NCBI GenBank assembly: GCA_964498605.1
Contig: CAZCHK010000017.1
Span: 1-44,430 of the forward strand
Length of the DNA stretch: 44,430 bases
Source: JBGQAS01 sp964498605
Lineage (GTDB): Bacteria; Chloroflexota; Anaerolineae; Anaerolineales; Anaerolineaceae
Direction: 5' to 3'
Program-made: the position numbers and the translations under genes
The notes under the pieces: generated by a model
Seen by the model: the letters and a program-made list of their open reading frames with translations, nothing else
What the model was told of the DNA's origin: nothing
Database searches by the model: none
Part shown: positions 1-5,888 of the stretch, in pieces
Layout of the letters: each line of letters opens with the position of its first letter
How positions within the stretch are numbered: position 1 is the stretch's first letter

Positions 1-56
1 TCCGTGAAGGTGGTTTGACAGTTGGTGCTGGCAACATCACCAAGATCCTGGATTAG
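1..56 (+). CDS. tuf: Elongation factor Tu, C-terminal end (partial)
   Basis: Only the last 17 codons are present, read from base 3 to the TAG at 54-56. They give REGGLTVGAGNITKILD, which resembles the C-terminal strand of EF-Tu (usual form: REGGRTVGAGVVTKIL). EF-Tu is the GTPase that delivers aminoacyl-tRNA to the ribosome. The following genes (rpmG, tRNA-Trp, secE, nusG, rplKAJL) are the usual bacterial neighbours of tuf, which supports the call. The 5' part lies outside the window. Confidence 0.9.
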   Translation, partial: REGGLTVGAGNITKILD

Positions 57-96
57 AAGGAGAGGCGGCAGGTTCGCTTGCTGCTGACGCAAGAGC

Positions 97-267
97 ATGG
101 CATCAAAAAAGAAAGATATCCGGCCGGTGGTTACACTGGCGTGCGGAGAATGTAAAGAACGCAACTACACGACGGAAAAGAACCGCCGCAACGATCCCGG
201 CAGAATGGAAATCAAGAAATTCTGTCCCCGCTGTCGTAAACACACCGTTCACCGGGAGACCAAGTAG
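97..267 (+). CDS. rpmG: 50S ribosomal protein L33
   Basis: This 56-residue protein was translated by hand because it is short. It begins MASKKKDIRPVVTLACGECK and has two CxxC pairs (C-G-E-C near residues 16-19 and C-P-R-C near 43-46), the zinc-binding form of L33. The length matches the L33 family. L33 is a large-subunit protein near the E site. The gene lies 40 nt after tuf and ahead of tRNA-Trp and secE, a common arrangement in bacteria. The ribosome binding site just before the ATG is weak; a purine-rich stretch sits right after the tuf stop. Confidence 0.93.
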   Translation: MASKKKDIRPVVTLACGECKERNYTTEKNRRNDPGRMEIKKFCPRCRKHTVHRETK

Positions 268-317
268 CATGACCGATCATAGGCAGGTGCGTACGTATGC
301 CTGCCTATGGGAGAAAT

Positions 318-390
318 AGGCCAGTAGCTCAATTGGCAGAGCGCCTGTCTCCAAAACAGGAGGTTGTGGGTTCAATTCCTGCCTGGCCTG
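318..390 (+). tRNA. trnW: tRNA-Trp (anticodon CCA)
   Basis: The 73-nt cloverleaf was folded by eye. The acceptor arm AGGCCAG (318-324) pairs with CTGGCCT (383-389), with G390 as discriminator. The D arm carries AGCTC...GAGC. The anticodon stem CCTGT/ACAGG encloses the loop CTCCAAA, giving anticodon CCA (Trp). The T arm contains GGTTCAATTCC. The 3' CCA is not encoded, because the genome reads CCT after the discriminator. A tRNA-Trp between rpmG and secE is a recurrent arrangement in several bacterial phyla. Confidence 0.96.
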
Positions 391-443
391 CCTGAAGAAG
401 TAGGCGTGAGAGATTTCGCGCTGGAATCATAAAGGAGTGCAGC

Positions 444-653
444 ATGGGTGAGAAATCGCGCAAGGAAAAGAAAGAAAGAAAACTTGCCATTTGGTTCCGC
501 GAAACCAAAGGTGAATTGAAGAAGGTATCCTGGCCAACCCCGAAAGATGCCTGGCGGCTGACGGTGATCGTCCTGATCGTCATGGTGCTTTTCGGCGCAT
601 TCCTTGGATTACTGGACTGGGGATTCAGCCGACTGATCGGGTTGATCATATAG
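444..653 (+). CDS. secE: Preprotein translocase subunit SecE
   Basis: This is a 69-residue single-span SecE. A basic N-terminus rich in Lys/Arg (residues 4-14) is followed by the conserved amphipathic motif GELKKVSWPT (about residues 23-32), then one hydrophobic membrane helix (about 41-62). SecE clamps SecY in the Sec translocon. The length is that of the short SecE form found in most bacteria outside enterics. The start has a good ribosome binding site (aaaggag, 8 nt upstream). It is followed after 17 nt by nusG, the canonical partner. Confidence 0.95.
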   Translation: MGEKSRKEKKERKLAIWFRETKGELKKVSWPTPKDAWRLTVIVLIVMVLFGAFLGLLDWGFSRLIGLII

Positions 654-670
654 AAAGTATCGGAGTCTGA

Positions 671-1372
671 ATGGATCTGGAAGACGATCGCATCAATAAC
701 GGCGAAGACGAAGAGATCTTCTCTGAAGAACGGACAGAAGAAACACCTGCCGCTCAGCCTTCACCCGCACCCACGCGGCAAAGCGTTCCATCCCAGTCCA
801 TCTCTTCGGAAGAAGTACCCGATTTCGCGGCGCTGGATATCCCCGCTGACCAGCGGGCGTGGTTTGTCGTGCACTGTTACTCAGGGTACGAGAACAAGGT
901 CAGGCACAACCTCGAACAGCGCATTGAAAGCATGGGAATGAAAGAAAAGATCTTCGATGTGGTCATTCCGACGCAGGAGGAGATCGAGGTCAGGGATGGC
1001 AAGCGTCGTTCCGTGGAGCGTCACGTATTTCCTGGATATGTTCTGGTGAACATGATCCTTTCCGAAGAAAGCTGGTTCGTTGTGCGCAACACGCCAGGCG
1101 TAACCGGTTTTGTGGGCATGGGCAATCAGCCGACCCCGCTGAGACCCGAAGAGGTGGCACAGATCCTCAAGCGCATGGAAGCTGAAGCACCGCACGTGAA
1201 GGTTGGGTACAAGATCGGTGAGCGTGTTCGCATCATTGACGGGCCTTTCAATGATTTTCGCGGCACTGTTGATGAAATTGACATGGAGCGCTCCAAAGTG
1301 CGCGTGCGGGTCAATTTCTTTGGTCGAGAAACACCTGTGGAGTTGGATTTTCTACAGGTGGAGAAATCATAA
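671..1372 (+). CDS. nusG: Transcription termination/antitermination protein NusG
   Basis: This 233-residue protein has an NGN domain (about residues 57-165, starting RAWFVVHCYSGYENKV) and a C-terminal KOW domain (about 178-233, with GERVRIIDGPF and VNFFGRETPVELDF). NusG binds RNA polymerase, modulates pausing and Rho termination, and links transcription to the leading ribosome. The N-terminus carries an acidic, Ser/Pro/Glu-rich extension of about 55 residues ahead of the NGN domain, so the protein is longer than the usual 175-190. The start at 671 is kept because it has a purine-rich site (cggag) 6 nt upstream and the extension is open from there. Confidence 0.95.
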   Translation: MDLEDDRINNGEDEEIFSEERTEETPAAQPSPAPTRQSVPSQSISSEEVPDFAALDIPADQRAWFVVHCYSGYENKVRHNLEQRIESMGMKEKIFDVVIPTQEEIEVRDGKRRSVERHVFPGYVLVNMILSEESWFVVRNTPGVTGFVGMGNQPTPLRPEEVAQILKRMEAEAPHVKVGYKIGERVRIIDGPFNDFRGTVDEIDMERSKVRVRVNFFGRETPVELDFLQVEKS

Positions 1373-1398
1373 AGAACAGGCCTGTCACAAGGCTGTTC

Positions 1399-1433
1399 GT
1401 GGGAGGGTGCCCATAATCACCCGCTAAAACCAC
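1399..1433 (+). promoter_or_regulatory. Ribosomal protein L1 binding mimic (rplK leader)
   Basis: The leader of rplK has the layout GTGGGAGG, a GGGTG/CACCC hairpin, then CCGCTAAAACCAC followed by the AAGGAG ribosome binding site. GTGG pairs with CCAC across an asymmetric internal loop. The 5' strand matches the L1-binding helix of 23S rRNA (GUGGGAGG in E. coli), and the pattern recurs before rplA at 1878-1911. Free L1 is known to repress rplK-rplA by binding such a mimic, and the position next to the Shine-Dalgarno fits that. Confidence 0.8.
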
Positions 1434-1445
1434 TAAGGAGTTCAA

Positions 1446-1871
1446 ATGGCAAAAAAACTAAAAACTATCGTTCGGCTGCAGATCGCTGCTGGAAAAGCGA
1501 ATCCTGCGCCCCCCATCGGTCCTGCGCTGGCTGGTCATGGCATCAACATCATGGCTTTCTGCAAGGAATACAATGCGCGCACGCAGGCGAAAACCGGTGA
1601 CATCATTCCGGCGGAAATCAGCGTGTACACGGATGGATCATTCACCTTCGTGTTGAAATCCCCTCCCGCCTCAGTCCTGCTCAAAAAGGCTGCTGGCGTG
1701 GAAAAAGGGTCCGATGTCCCGAACCGCAACAAGGTGGGCAAGGTGACCCGTGCCCAGCTGATGGAAATTGCTGAGATCAAGATGAAAGATCTCAACGCCC
1801 TGGACATGGAAGGCGCGATAAAACAGCTGGAAGGCACAGCCCGCAATATGGGCATCACGGTAGAGAAATAG
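1446..1871 (+). CDS. rplK: 50S ribosomal protein L11
   Basis: This 141-residue protein has the standard L11 length. The N-terminal domain has KTIVRLQIAAGKANPAPPIG and GPALAGHGINIMAFCKEYN. The C-terminal rRNA-binding domain runs from about residue 70. L11 binds the GTPase-associated centre of 23S rRNA. The start follows AAGGAG by 6 nt. It forms an operon with rplA and is flanked on both sides by L1-type regulatory stem structures. Confidence 0.98.
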   Translation: MAKKLKTIVRLQIAAGKANPAPPIGPALAGHGINIMAFCKEYNARTQAKTGDIIPAEISVYTDGSFTFVLKSPPASVLLKKAAGVEKGSDVPNRNKVGKVTRAQLMEIAEIKMKDLNALDMEGAIKQLEGTARNMGITVEK

Positions 1872-1877
1872 AAGATC

Positions 1878-1911
1878 GTGGGAGGACGCGCTGCGCGTCC
1901 GCTAACACCAC
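1878..1911 (+). promoter_or_regulatory. Second L1 binding mimic (rplA leader)
   Basis: GTGGGAGG, then the hairpin GGACGCG/CGCGTCC, then GCTAACACCAC and AAGGAG. This is the same framework as 1399-1433 with a different apical stem, so the flanks are conserved while the stem varies. It mimics the L1 site of 23S rRNA and probably gives L1 separate control over its own cistron. The GTG at 1878 opens a longer in-frame reading of rplA, but that reading would translate this RNA element. Confidence 0.8.
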
Positions 1912-1922
1912 AAGGAGCGATC

Positions 1923-2642
1923 ATGAAAAAACACGGTAAAAAATACAATGCCGCAATGGCAAAGATTGATCAGGAAAAACAATATTCACCTGAAGAAGCC
2001 ATCAAGCTGGTCAAGGAAACATCCTTCTCTAAGTTTGATGGGACTGTCGAACTGCACATGCGCATGGGGCTTGATCCACGCCAGGCGGACCAGCAGATTC
2101 GCGATGTGGTCATCCTGCCGCATGGTCTGGGCAAGACGATCAAAGTGCTTGTGTTCGCCCAGGGTGAAGGCGCTGCCAAAGCAGCTGAAGGCGGGGCGGA
2201 TTATGTTGCCGACAGCGATGAGTGGATCAACAAGATCAGCGCCGGTTTCACCGATTTTGACGTGGCCATATCCACGCCCGATATGATGGCGAAGGCGGGT
2301 AAGCTGGGGCGCGTGCTGGGACCGCGCGGGCTTATGCCGAATCCCAAAGCAGGCACGGTGGTAGGGGCCGAGGATCTGCCCAAAGCGATCAAAGAAGCGA
2401 AGGCCGGACGCGTGGAATTCCGTCTGGATAAACTCGCCAACATGCATGTTTCGATCGGAAAGGTGTCTTTTGAAGAACAAAAACTGCTCGAGAACATGGC
2501 CGCGATGATGGAAGCCATTCGCAAGGCGCGGCCTGCGGCAGCCAAGGGAACTTACATCAAAAGCCTGACCGCGACATCATCCATGGGACCCGGGATCCGC
2601 ATCGATGTGCAGACAGCCCAGGCGATGAGCGGTCCACAATAG
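1923..2642 (+). CDS. rplA: 50S ribosomal protein L1
   Basis: This 239-residue L1 starts MKKHGKKYNAAMAKID. It has the family motifs VELHMRMGLDPRQADQQIR (about residues 40-58) and VLGPRGLMPNPKAGTV (about 129-144). L1 forms the mobile stalk that moves deacylated tRNA from the E site, and it is also the translational repressor of this operon. The start at 1923 is chosen over an in-frame GTG at 1878 because it follows AAGGAG by 6 nt and has the standard family N-terminus. The extra 15 residues would only translate the leader element. Confidence 0.97.
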   Translation: MKKHGKKYNAAMAKIDQEKQYSPEEAIKLVKETSFSKFDGTVELHMRMGLDPRQADQQIRDVVILPHGLGKTIKVLVFAQGEGAAKAAEGGADYVADSDEWINKISAGFTDFDVAISTPDMMAKAGKLGRVLGPRGLMPNPKAGTVVGAEDLPKAIKEAKAGRVEFRLDKLANMHVSIGKVSFEEQKLLENMAAMMEAIRKARPAAAKGTYIKSLTATSSMGPGIRIDVQTAQAMSGPQ

Positions 2643-2825
2643 TGGTATAATACCTTCTCCCGTGATAACGGGTTTCGCCAGTGACAGCCGGTGCCGCAAG
2701 GCTTAATATCCTGCCCAGGTGAAGACGAATAGACAATCCCCCGAAAGGGTATTCAGTCTTTACCTGCAGGAAACCAGGTAAAGACTGAATTTTTTCTACA
2801 TTGATCTGAAAGGAGGTAAAACACT
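2643..2825 (+). promoter_or_regulatory. Ribosomal protein L10 leader (rplJL autoregulation)
   Basis: This 183-nt untranslated stretch before rplJ contains GACAGCCGGTGCCGCAAGGC followed by TTAATATCCTGCCCAGGT. That matches the core of the L10 leader, where L10(L12)4 binds a kink-turn-containing RNA and represses rplJL. A TATAAT at 2646-2651 right after the rplA stop could be a -10 box for a separate transcript, although no good -35 box is seen. The 3' end holds a strong terminator-like hairpin (separate entry). Confidence 0.85.
2751..2796 (+). terminator. Attenuator hairpin in the rplJ leader
   Basis: A perfect 16-bp stem is formed by 2751-2766 and 2775-2790 around an 8-nt loop, followed by a T run at 2791-2795. 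It lies between the L10 leader core and the rplJ ribosome binding site (2809-2816). It therefore looks like an intrinsic terminator that tunes read-through into rplJL, either constitutively or under L10 control. Confidence 0.8.
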
Positions 2826-3356
2826 TTGGCATTTACCAAGAAAGAGAAAGCTTCGATGAAGTCGGAGTACACAAAATGGCTGCAGGATAGCGAGGCAGTT
2901 TTTGTGGTTTCATTCAACGGCATGACCATGAAAGCGATCAGTGATCTGCGGGCGAAAGCGCGTGAATCAGGAGCGCAGCTGCATGTCGTCAAGAACACGA
3001 TTTTTTCGCGGTCCGTTGAAGAAGCCCATCTGCCCAAAGCGGACTTTTATGAGGGTACGACGCTGGTCGGGTTTGCGGTTTCTGATCCCCCGGTCATTGC
3101 AAAGATCATAGCGGATGCCACGAAGGGACGCGAGACTTTTGTCATCAAGGGCGGTTACTTGGGTTCTGAACTGCTGTCCGCTGCCCAGGTGAAGGCGCTG
3201 GCTGATCTGCCTCCGCTGCCTGTCATGCGCGCCAAAATGCTTGGATTGTTCAATACACCTGCCACCCAGCTGGTGCGCACGCTTGTTGAACCTGCCCGCC
3301 GTCTGGCGTTTGTTGTCAAAGCTCATAGCGAGCAATCTGCTGCTGCTGCAGCGTAA
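2826..3356 (+). CDS. rplJ: 50S ribosomal protein L10
   Basis: This 176-residue L10 forms the base of the stalk that carries the L7/L12 dimers. The N-terminal globular domain includes VFVVSFNGMTMKAISDLRAK and LHVVKNTIFSRSVEE. The C-terminal helix after about residue 135 is where L12 binds. The start is a TTG at 2826, preceded by a strong AAAGGAGG with 9-nt spacing. No ATG lies in a better place. The rare start codon fits a tightly regulated gene behind an L10 leader. Confidence 0.96.
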   Translation: MAFTKKEKASMKSEYTKWLQDSEAVFVVSFNGMTMKAISDLRAKARESGAQLHVVKNTIFSRSVEEAHLPKADFYEGTTLVGFAVSDPPVIAKIIADATKGRETFVIKGGYLGSELLSAAQVKALADLPPLPVMRAKMLGLFNTPATQLVRTLVEPARRLAFVVKAHSEQSAAAAA

Positions 3357-3390
3357 CATTAAGTTGGAATAAATTTGAAGGAGTAATAAA

Positions 3391-3771
3391 ATGGCTGAAA
3401 TCGAAAAATTAGTTGAAGAACTGAGCAAATTATCAGTTTTAGAAGCTGCAGAATTGGTGAAAGCGCTGGAAGAAAAATGGGGTGTTTCCGCCGCTGCAGC
3501 AGTTGCCGTGGCTGCCCCTGCAGCTGGTGGAGCAGGACCCGCGGAAGCTGTTGAAGAGAAGACGGAATTCGATGTCGTCCTCAAAGACGCCGGTCCGAAA
3601 AAGATCGAGGTGATCAAAGTCATTCGCCAGCTGACCAATCTGGGTCTGGTGGAAGCCAAGACCATGGCTGAGACTGCCGGAACCAAGGTCATGAGTGGTG
3701 TGAGCAAAGCCGCAGCCGCGGACGCCAAGAGCAAACTGGAAGCCGCTGGTGGTGTTGTGGAAGTAGCTTAA
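3391..3771 (+). CDS. rplL: 50S ribosomal protein L7/L12
   Basis: This 126-residue acidic L12 has the N-terminal dimerisation domain (about residues 1-35), a flexible Ala/Gly hinge (about 36-52) and the C-terminal factor-binding domain. The last includes EKTEFDVVLKDAGPKKIEVI and KVIRQLTNLGLVEAK. It recruits translation factors to the ribosome. The start follows GAAGGAG with 8-nt spacing. It is the last gene of the block and is followed by a terminator. Confidence 0.98.
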   Translation: MAEIEKLVEELSKLSVLEAAELVKALEEKWGVSAAAAVAVAAPAAGGAGPAEAVEEKTEFDVVLKDAGPKKIEVIKVIRQLTNLGLVEAKTMAETAGTKVMSGVSKAAAADAKSKLEAAGGVVEVA

Positions 3772-3825
3772 AGAAAAGACAAAAAAGCCGCAGTTTGCAA
3801 AGACTGCTTGTTTTACGGTCGAGAC

Positions 3826-3855
3826 AAAAATGACTGGCTTTTGCCAGTCATTTTT
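3826..3855. terminator. Bidirectional intrinsic terminator, rplL / lexA
   Basis: AAAAATGACTGGC and GCCAGTCATTTTT pair around a TTTT loop (3839-3842). There are A runs on the left and T runs on the right, so it can stop both rplL (+) and the convergent lexA (-). Confidence 0.9.
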
Positions 3856-3872
3856 ATCATACTATTATGAGT

Positions 3873-4589
3873 TTACGCTGCGACAGATTTGATCTGGCGG
3901 ATCACCATGATGACTTTGCCCATGATGCGCAGATGGCGTTCGGGATCGATGTATATTGGTTCCATGGTAGGGTTGGCAGGCTGCAGGCGTATGTGGGTTT
4001 GTTCTTTGTAGTAGTACTTGAGCGTGGTTTCATTGCTGTCATCCAACCAGACAGCAACCATATCACCGTTGGCCGCGGTTTGAGAGGGACGCATGACCAC
4101 GATATCACCATCATTGATCATGGCATCAATCATCGAATCGCCCTGCACTTCCAGCGCGAAAAGCTCGTCGGTCTTCTCTCTGGGTTGGAATAAACCTCGC
4201 GCGATCTCGATGCTGGACTCGGGGTCGAAATAGGCCACATCCGATTCCGGCACCGGGATAGGTGCACTGGCAACGATACGCCCCGCCAGGGGGATGCGCA
4301 CCAGGTCGTCGACAGCGTTTTGTACGGATTTCTTTGCCTGAGCCACCACCGAAGACAAGGAGTGAGCGGGTTTGATCACGCGGATGCTGCGGGAAATGTG
4401 TTTGTTGCGCAGGATGTCGCCCCGCTCCTCCAGCTTATCCAGATAGAAATCCACCAGCGAGGTGGAATTGATACCGATCTTATCACCGATCTCACGAATG
4501 GAGGGGGAATACCCAAAATCTTCCTGAAAACGGGTCAAGAATTCCATGATCTTTCGTAAACGGGTGTCCATGTCTCTGTTTCTTGTCAT
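3873..4589 (-). CDS. lexA: LexA repressor (SOS regulator)
   Basis: This 238-residue protein has an N-terminal winged helix-turn-helix (YSPSIREIGDKIGINSTS, about 27-44) and a C-terminal S24 latent protease domain. The Ser/Lys dyad is visible as S152 (QGDSMIDAMI) and K191 (ETTLKYYY). RecA-ssDNA filaments trigger self-cleavage. The scissile region is LAGRIVASAP (101-110), so the expected Ala-Gly bond is Ala107-Ser108 here. A linker of about 20 residues between the domains is longer than in E. coli. The promoter carries an SOS box, indicating autorepression. AGGAGG lies 5 nt before the ATG. Confidence 0.95.
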   Translation of the reverse strand: MTRNRDMDTRLRKIMEFLTRFQEDFGYSPSIREIGDKIGINSTSLVDFYLDKLEERGDILRNKHISRSIRVIKPAHSLSSVVAQAKKSVQNAVDDLVRIPLAGRIVASAPIPVPESDVAYFDPESSIEIARGLFQPREKTDELFALEVQGDSMIDAMINDGDIVVMRPSQTAANGDMVAVWLDDSNETTLKYYYKEQTHIRLQPANPTMEPIYIDPERHLRIMGKVIMVIRQIKSVAA

Positions 4590-4630
4590 AACAGCCTCCT
4601 GTGAGGTTATCGAAAATATATTCTATAATC

Positions 4631-4659
4631 ATCTTACACGAACATATGTTCTTTGTCAA
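4631..4659 (-). promoter_or_regulatory. lexA promoter with embedded SOS box
   Basis: On the - strand the -35 box is TTGACA (4654-4659), the spacer is 17 nt and the -10 box is TAAGAT (4631-4636). The spacer contains the palindrome GAACATATGTTC (4640-4651), a perfect match to the GAAC-N4-GTTC LexA box known from Bacillus and other Gram-positives. LexA bound here would block RNA polymerase directly. Confidence 0.92.
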
Positions 4660-4815
4660 GTCTGTGCACGCTTTTGATTGCAGATCACCCAGTTGACAGG
4701 ATCCTTCATTGGAAATTGATATCAGTGTGAACGAAGGATTGGAAGTGGGCTGATGTCTCGTTGTGAATTTTCTATGACACGGCTGAATGATCACCGCCTG
4801 CCTTCAGGCAAAACC

Positions 4816-4852
4816 TTGACAAAAATATCCAATATGCTATACTCCAGTATAG
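4816..4852 (+). promoter_or_regulatory. Promoter and palindromic operator of the fmdB-csoR-osmC operon
   Basis: TTGACA (4816-4821), a 16-nt spacer and TATACT (4838-4843) form a near-consensus sigma-70 promoter. CTATACTCCAGTATAG (4837-4852) is a perfect 7-2-7 inverted repeat lying over the -10 box. ATAC/GTAT half sites are typical of CsoR/CstR-family operators. The encoded repressor two genes downstream is the likely ligand, which would make the operon self-regulated. Confidence 0.8.
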
Positions 4853-4872
4853 TATTATTTTCAGGAGGTTTT

Positions 4873-5082
4873 ATGCCTTTATACGAGTATGAATGCGAAC
4901 AATGCGGTGAATCCTTTGAGATCATTGTACCAATGAGCGAAAAGGACGACGCGAAGGAGTGCCCGCGGTGCCATGGCGCTCACACGCAGCGTAAGGTTTC
5001 AGCTATCGCATCACGCTTTGGACTGGACGGAGGCTCTCAATATTCAGCTTCATCCTGCGGCAGCCCGGGCGGGTTTTCCTGA
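4873..5082 (+). CDS. FmdB-family zinc ribbon protein
   Basis: This 69-residue protein starts MPLYEYECEQCGESFE. It has two CxxC knuckles (C8/C11 and C30/C33), the zinc ribbon of the FmdB/CxxC_CXXC_SSSS family of putative regulators, and ends in a Ser/Gly-rich tail. The start is set at 4873 by AGGAGG 5 nt upstream. An upstream in-frame ATG at 4753 is rejected because it would translate the promoter and operator. It is the first gene of an operon with the CsoR-type repressor and OsmC. Its function is not established; members sit in many stress operons. Confidence 0.85.
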   Translation: MPLYEYECEQCGESFEIIVPMSEKDDAKECPRCHGAHTQRKVSAIASRFGLDGGSQYSASSCGSPGGFS

Positions 5083-5115
5083 GCGGGTTGAAATAGAACC
5101 AGCCGTGAGCTGATC

Positions 5116-5388
5116 ATGAAAATTAACGACCGATCCACACAACAGGTCCTGATCAACCGCCTCAACCGGTTAGAGGGACAGATCCGCGGCATCAAGAGCA
5201 TGGTGCAGGAGAATCGTGATTGCGCTGAGATCATGCAGCAGATTGCTGCGGCTCGTTCAGCTCTACATGGCGCGAGCCTGGTCTTTCTTAAGGACACCGT
5301 CAGCCAGTGCATGCGTCAAAAAAGGGCAGCGGACACGAACCCCCCTGAATTGGTGGATGAATTAATGAAAATGTTCAAGAATACATAA
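5116..5388 (+). CDS. CsoR/CstR-family transcriptional repressor (DUF156)
   Basis: This 90-residue all-helical repressor begins its core with INRLNRLEGQIRGIKSM (about 13-29), the family signature. CsoR copper sensors use Cys36-His61-Cys65. Here C36 and C65 are present but position 61 is Thr, so the copper-ligating His is missing. Two cysteines 29 residues apart without the His is the pattern of CstR, the persulfide sensor, so sulfane-sulfur or oxidant sensing is more likely than Cu(I). It probably binds the 7-2-7 palindrome at 4837-4852. It is followed 10 nt later by osmC. Confidence 0.88.
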   Translation: MKINDRSTQQVLINRLNRLEGQIRGIKSMVQENRDCAEIMQQIAAARSALHGASLVFLKDTVSQCMRQKRAADTNPPELVDELMKMFKNT

Positions 5389-5398
5389 GGAGCAAGAA

Positions 5399-5806
5399 AT
5401 GGCGGGTGCAAAGGTTACCTGGACAGGCAGTCGAACCTTCATCGGGACAGATTCAACCAATCATTCTGTAGTTATTTCCAGCAAGGATGACGGCGTGGGC
5501 ATGAAACCCAACGAGCTGCTGCTGGTCAGTCTGGCTTCCTGTTCCGGATACGATGTGGTAGAGATCCTGCAGAAGAAACGCCTGGAGCTGAAGGGTCTGG
5601 AAATCAGCGTGGAAGCTGAACAGCTCAAAGAAAACCCCTGGCCTTTTATATTGATCAAGGTCCATTACACGATTACCGGGAGAGGCATCAGCGAAAAGGA
5701 CGCCGAGCAGGCCATCCATCTTTCCGAAGAAAAGTACTGCTCGGTGGCCGCCACCATCCGCGGCGTGGCGACGATTGAATCCAGTTTTTCCATCATCGAA
5801 GCGTGA
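5399..5806 (+). CDS. OsmC family protein
   Basis: This 135-residue OsmC/Ohr-fold protein has the two conserved cysteines: C48 in LLVSLASCSGYDV and C114 in EEKYCSVAATI. OsmC/Ohr proteins are dimeric thiol peroxidases; the YhfA-like branch resembled here is less well defined. The start follows AAGGAG by 7 nt. It lies in one operon with a CsoR/CstR-type repressor and a zinc ribbon protein, which suggests a role in thiol, persulfide or peroxide stress. That role is inferred from context. Confidence 0.85.
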   Translation: MAGAKVTWTGSRTFIGTDSTNHSVVISSKDDGVGMKPNELLLVSLASCSGYDVVEILQKKRLELKGLEISVEAEQLKENPWPFILIKVHYTITGRGISEKDAEQAIHLSEEKYCSVAATIRGVATIESSFSIIEA

Positions 5807-5888
5807 TCAAGAACGGCGATCGCGCTCAAACGGGTGCGATTTGTTTTCTTCCACGCCTTGATTGTATAATTTAAGATCGGAGGGCTTG

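Noticed and set aside
1878..1922. In-frame N-terminal extension of L1 from a GTG at 1878
   Set aside because: It would translate the L1-binding stem, and the family N-terminus and ribosome binding site point to 1923.
4680..4800. Possible extra gene or promoter between lexA and the fmdB operon
   Set aside because: Only a loose inverted repeat (ATCCTTC/GAAGGAT) and short frames are present; nothing supports a gene.
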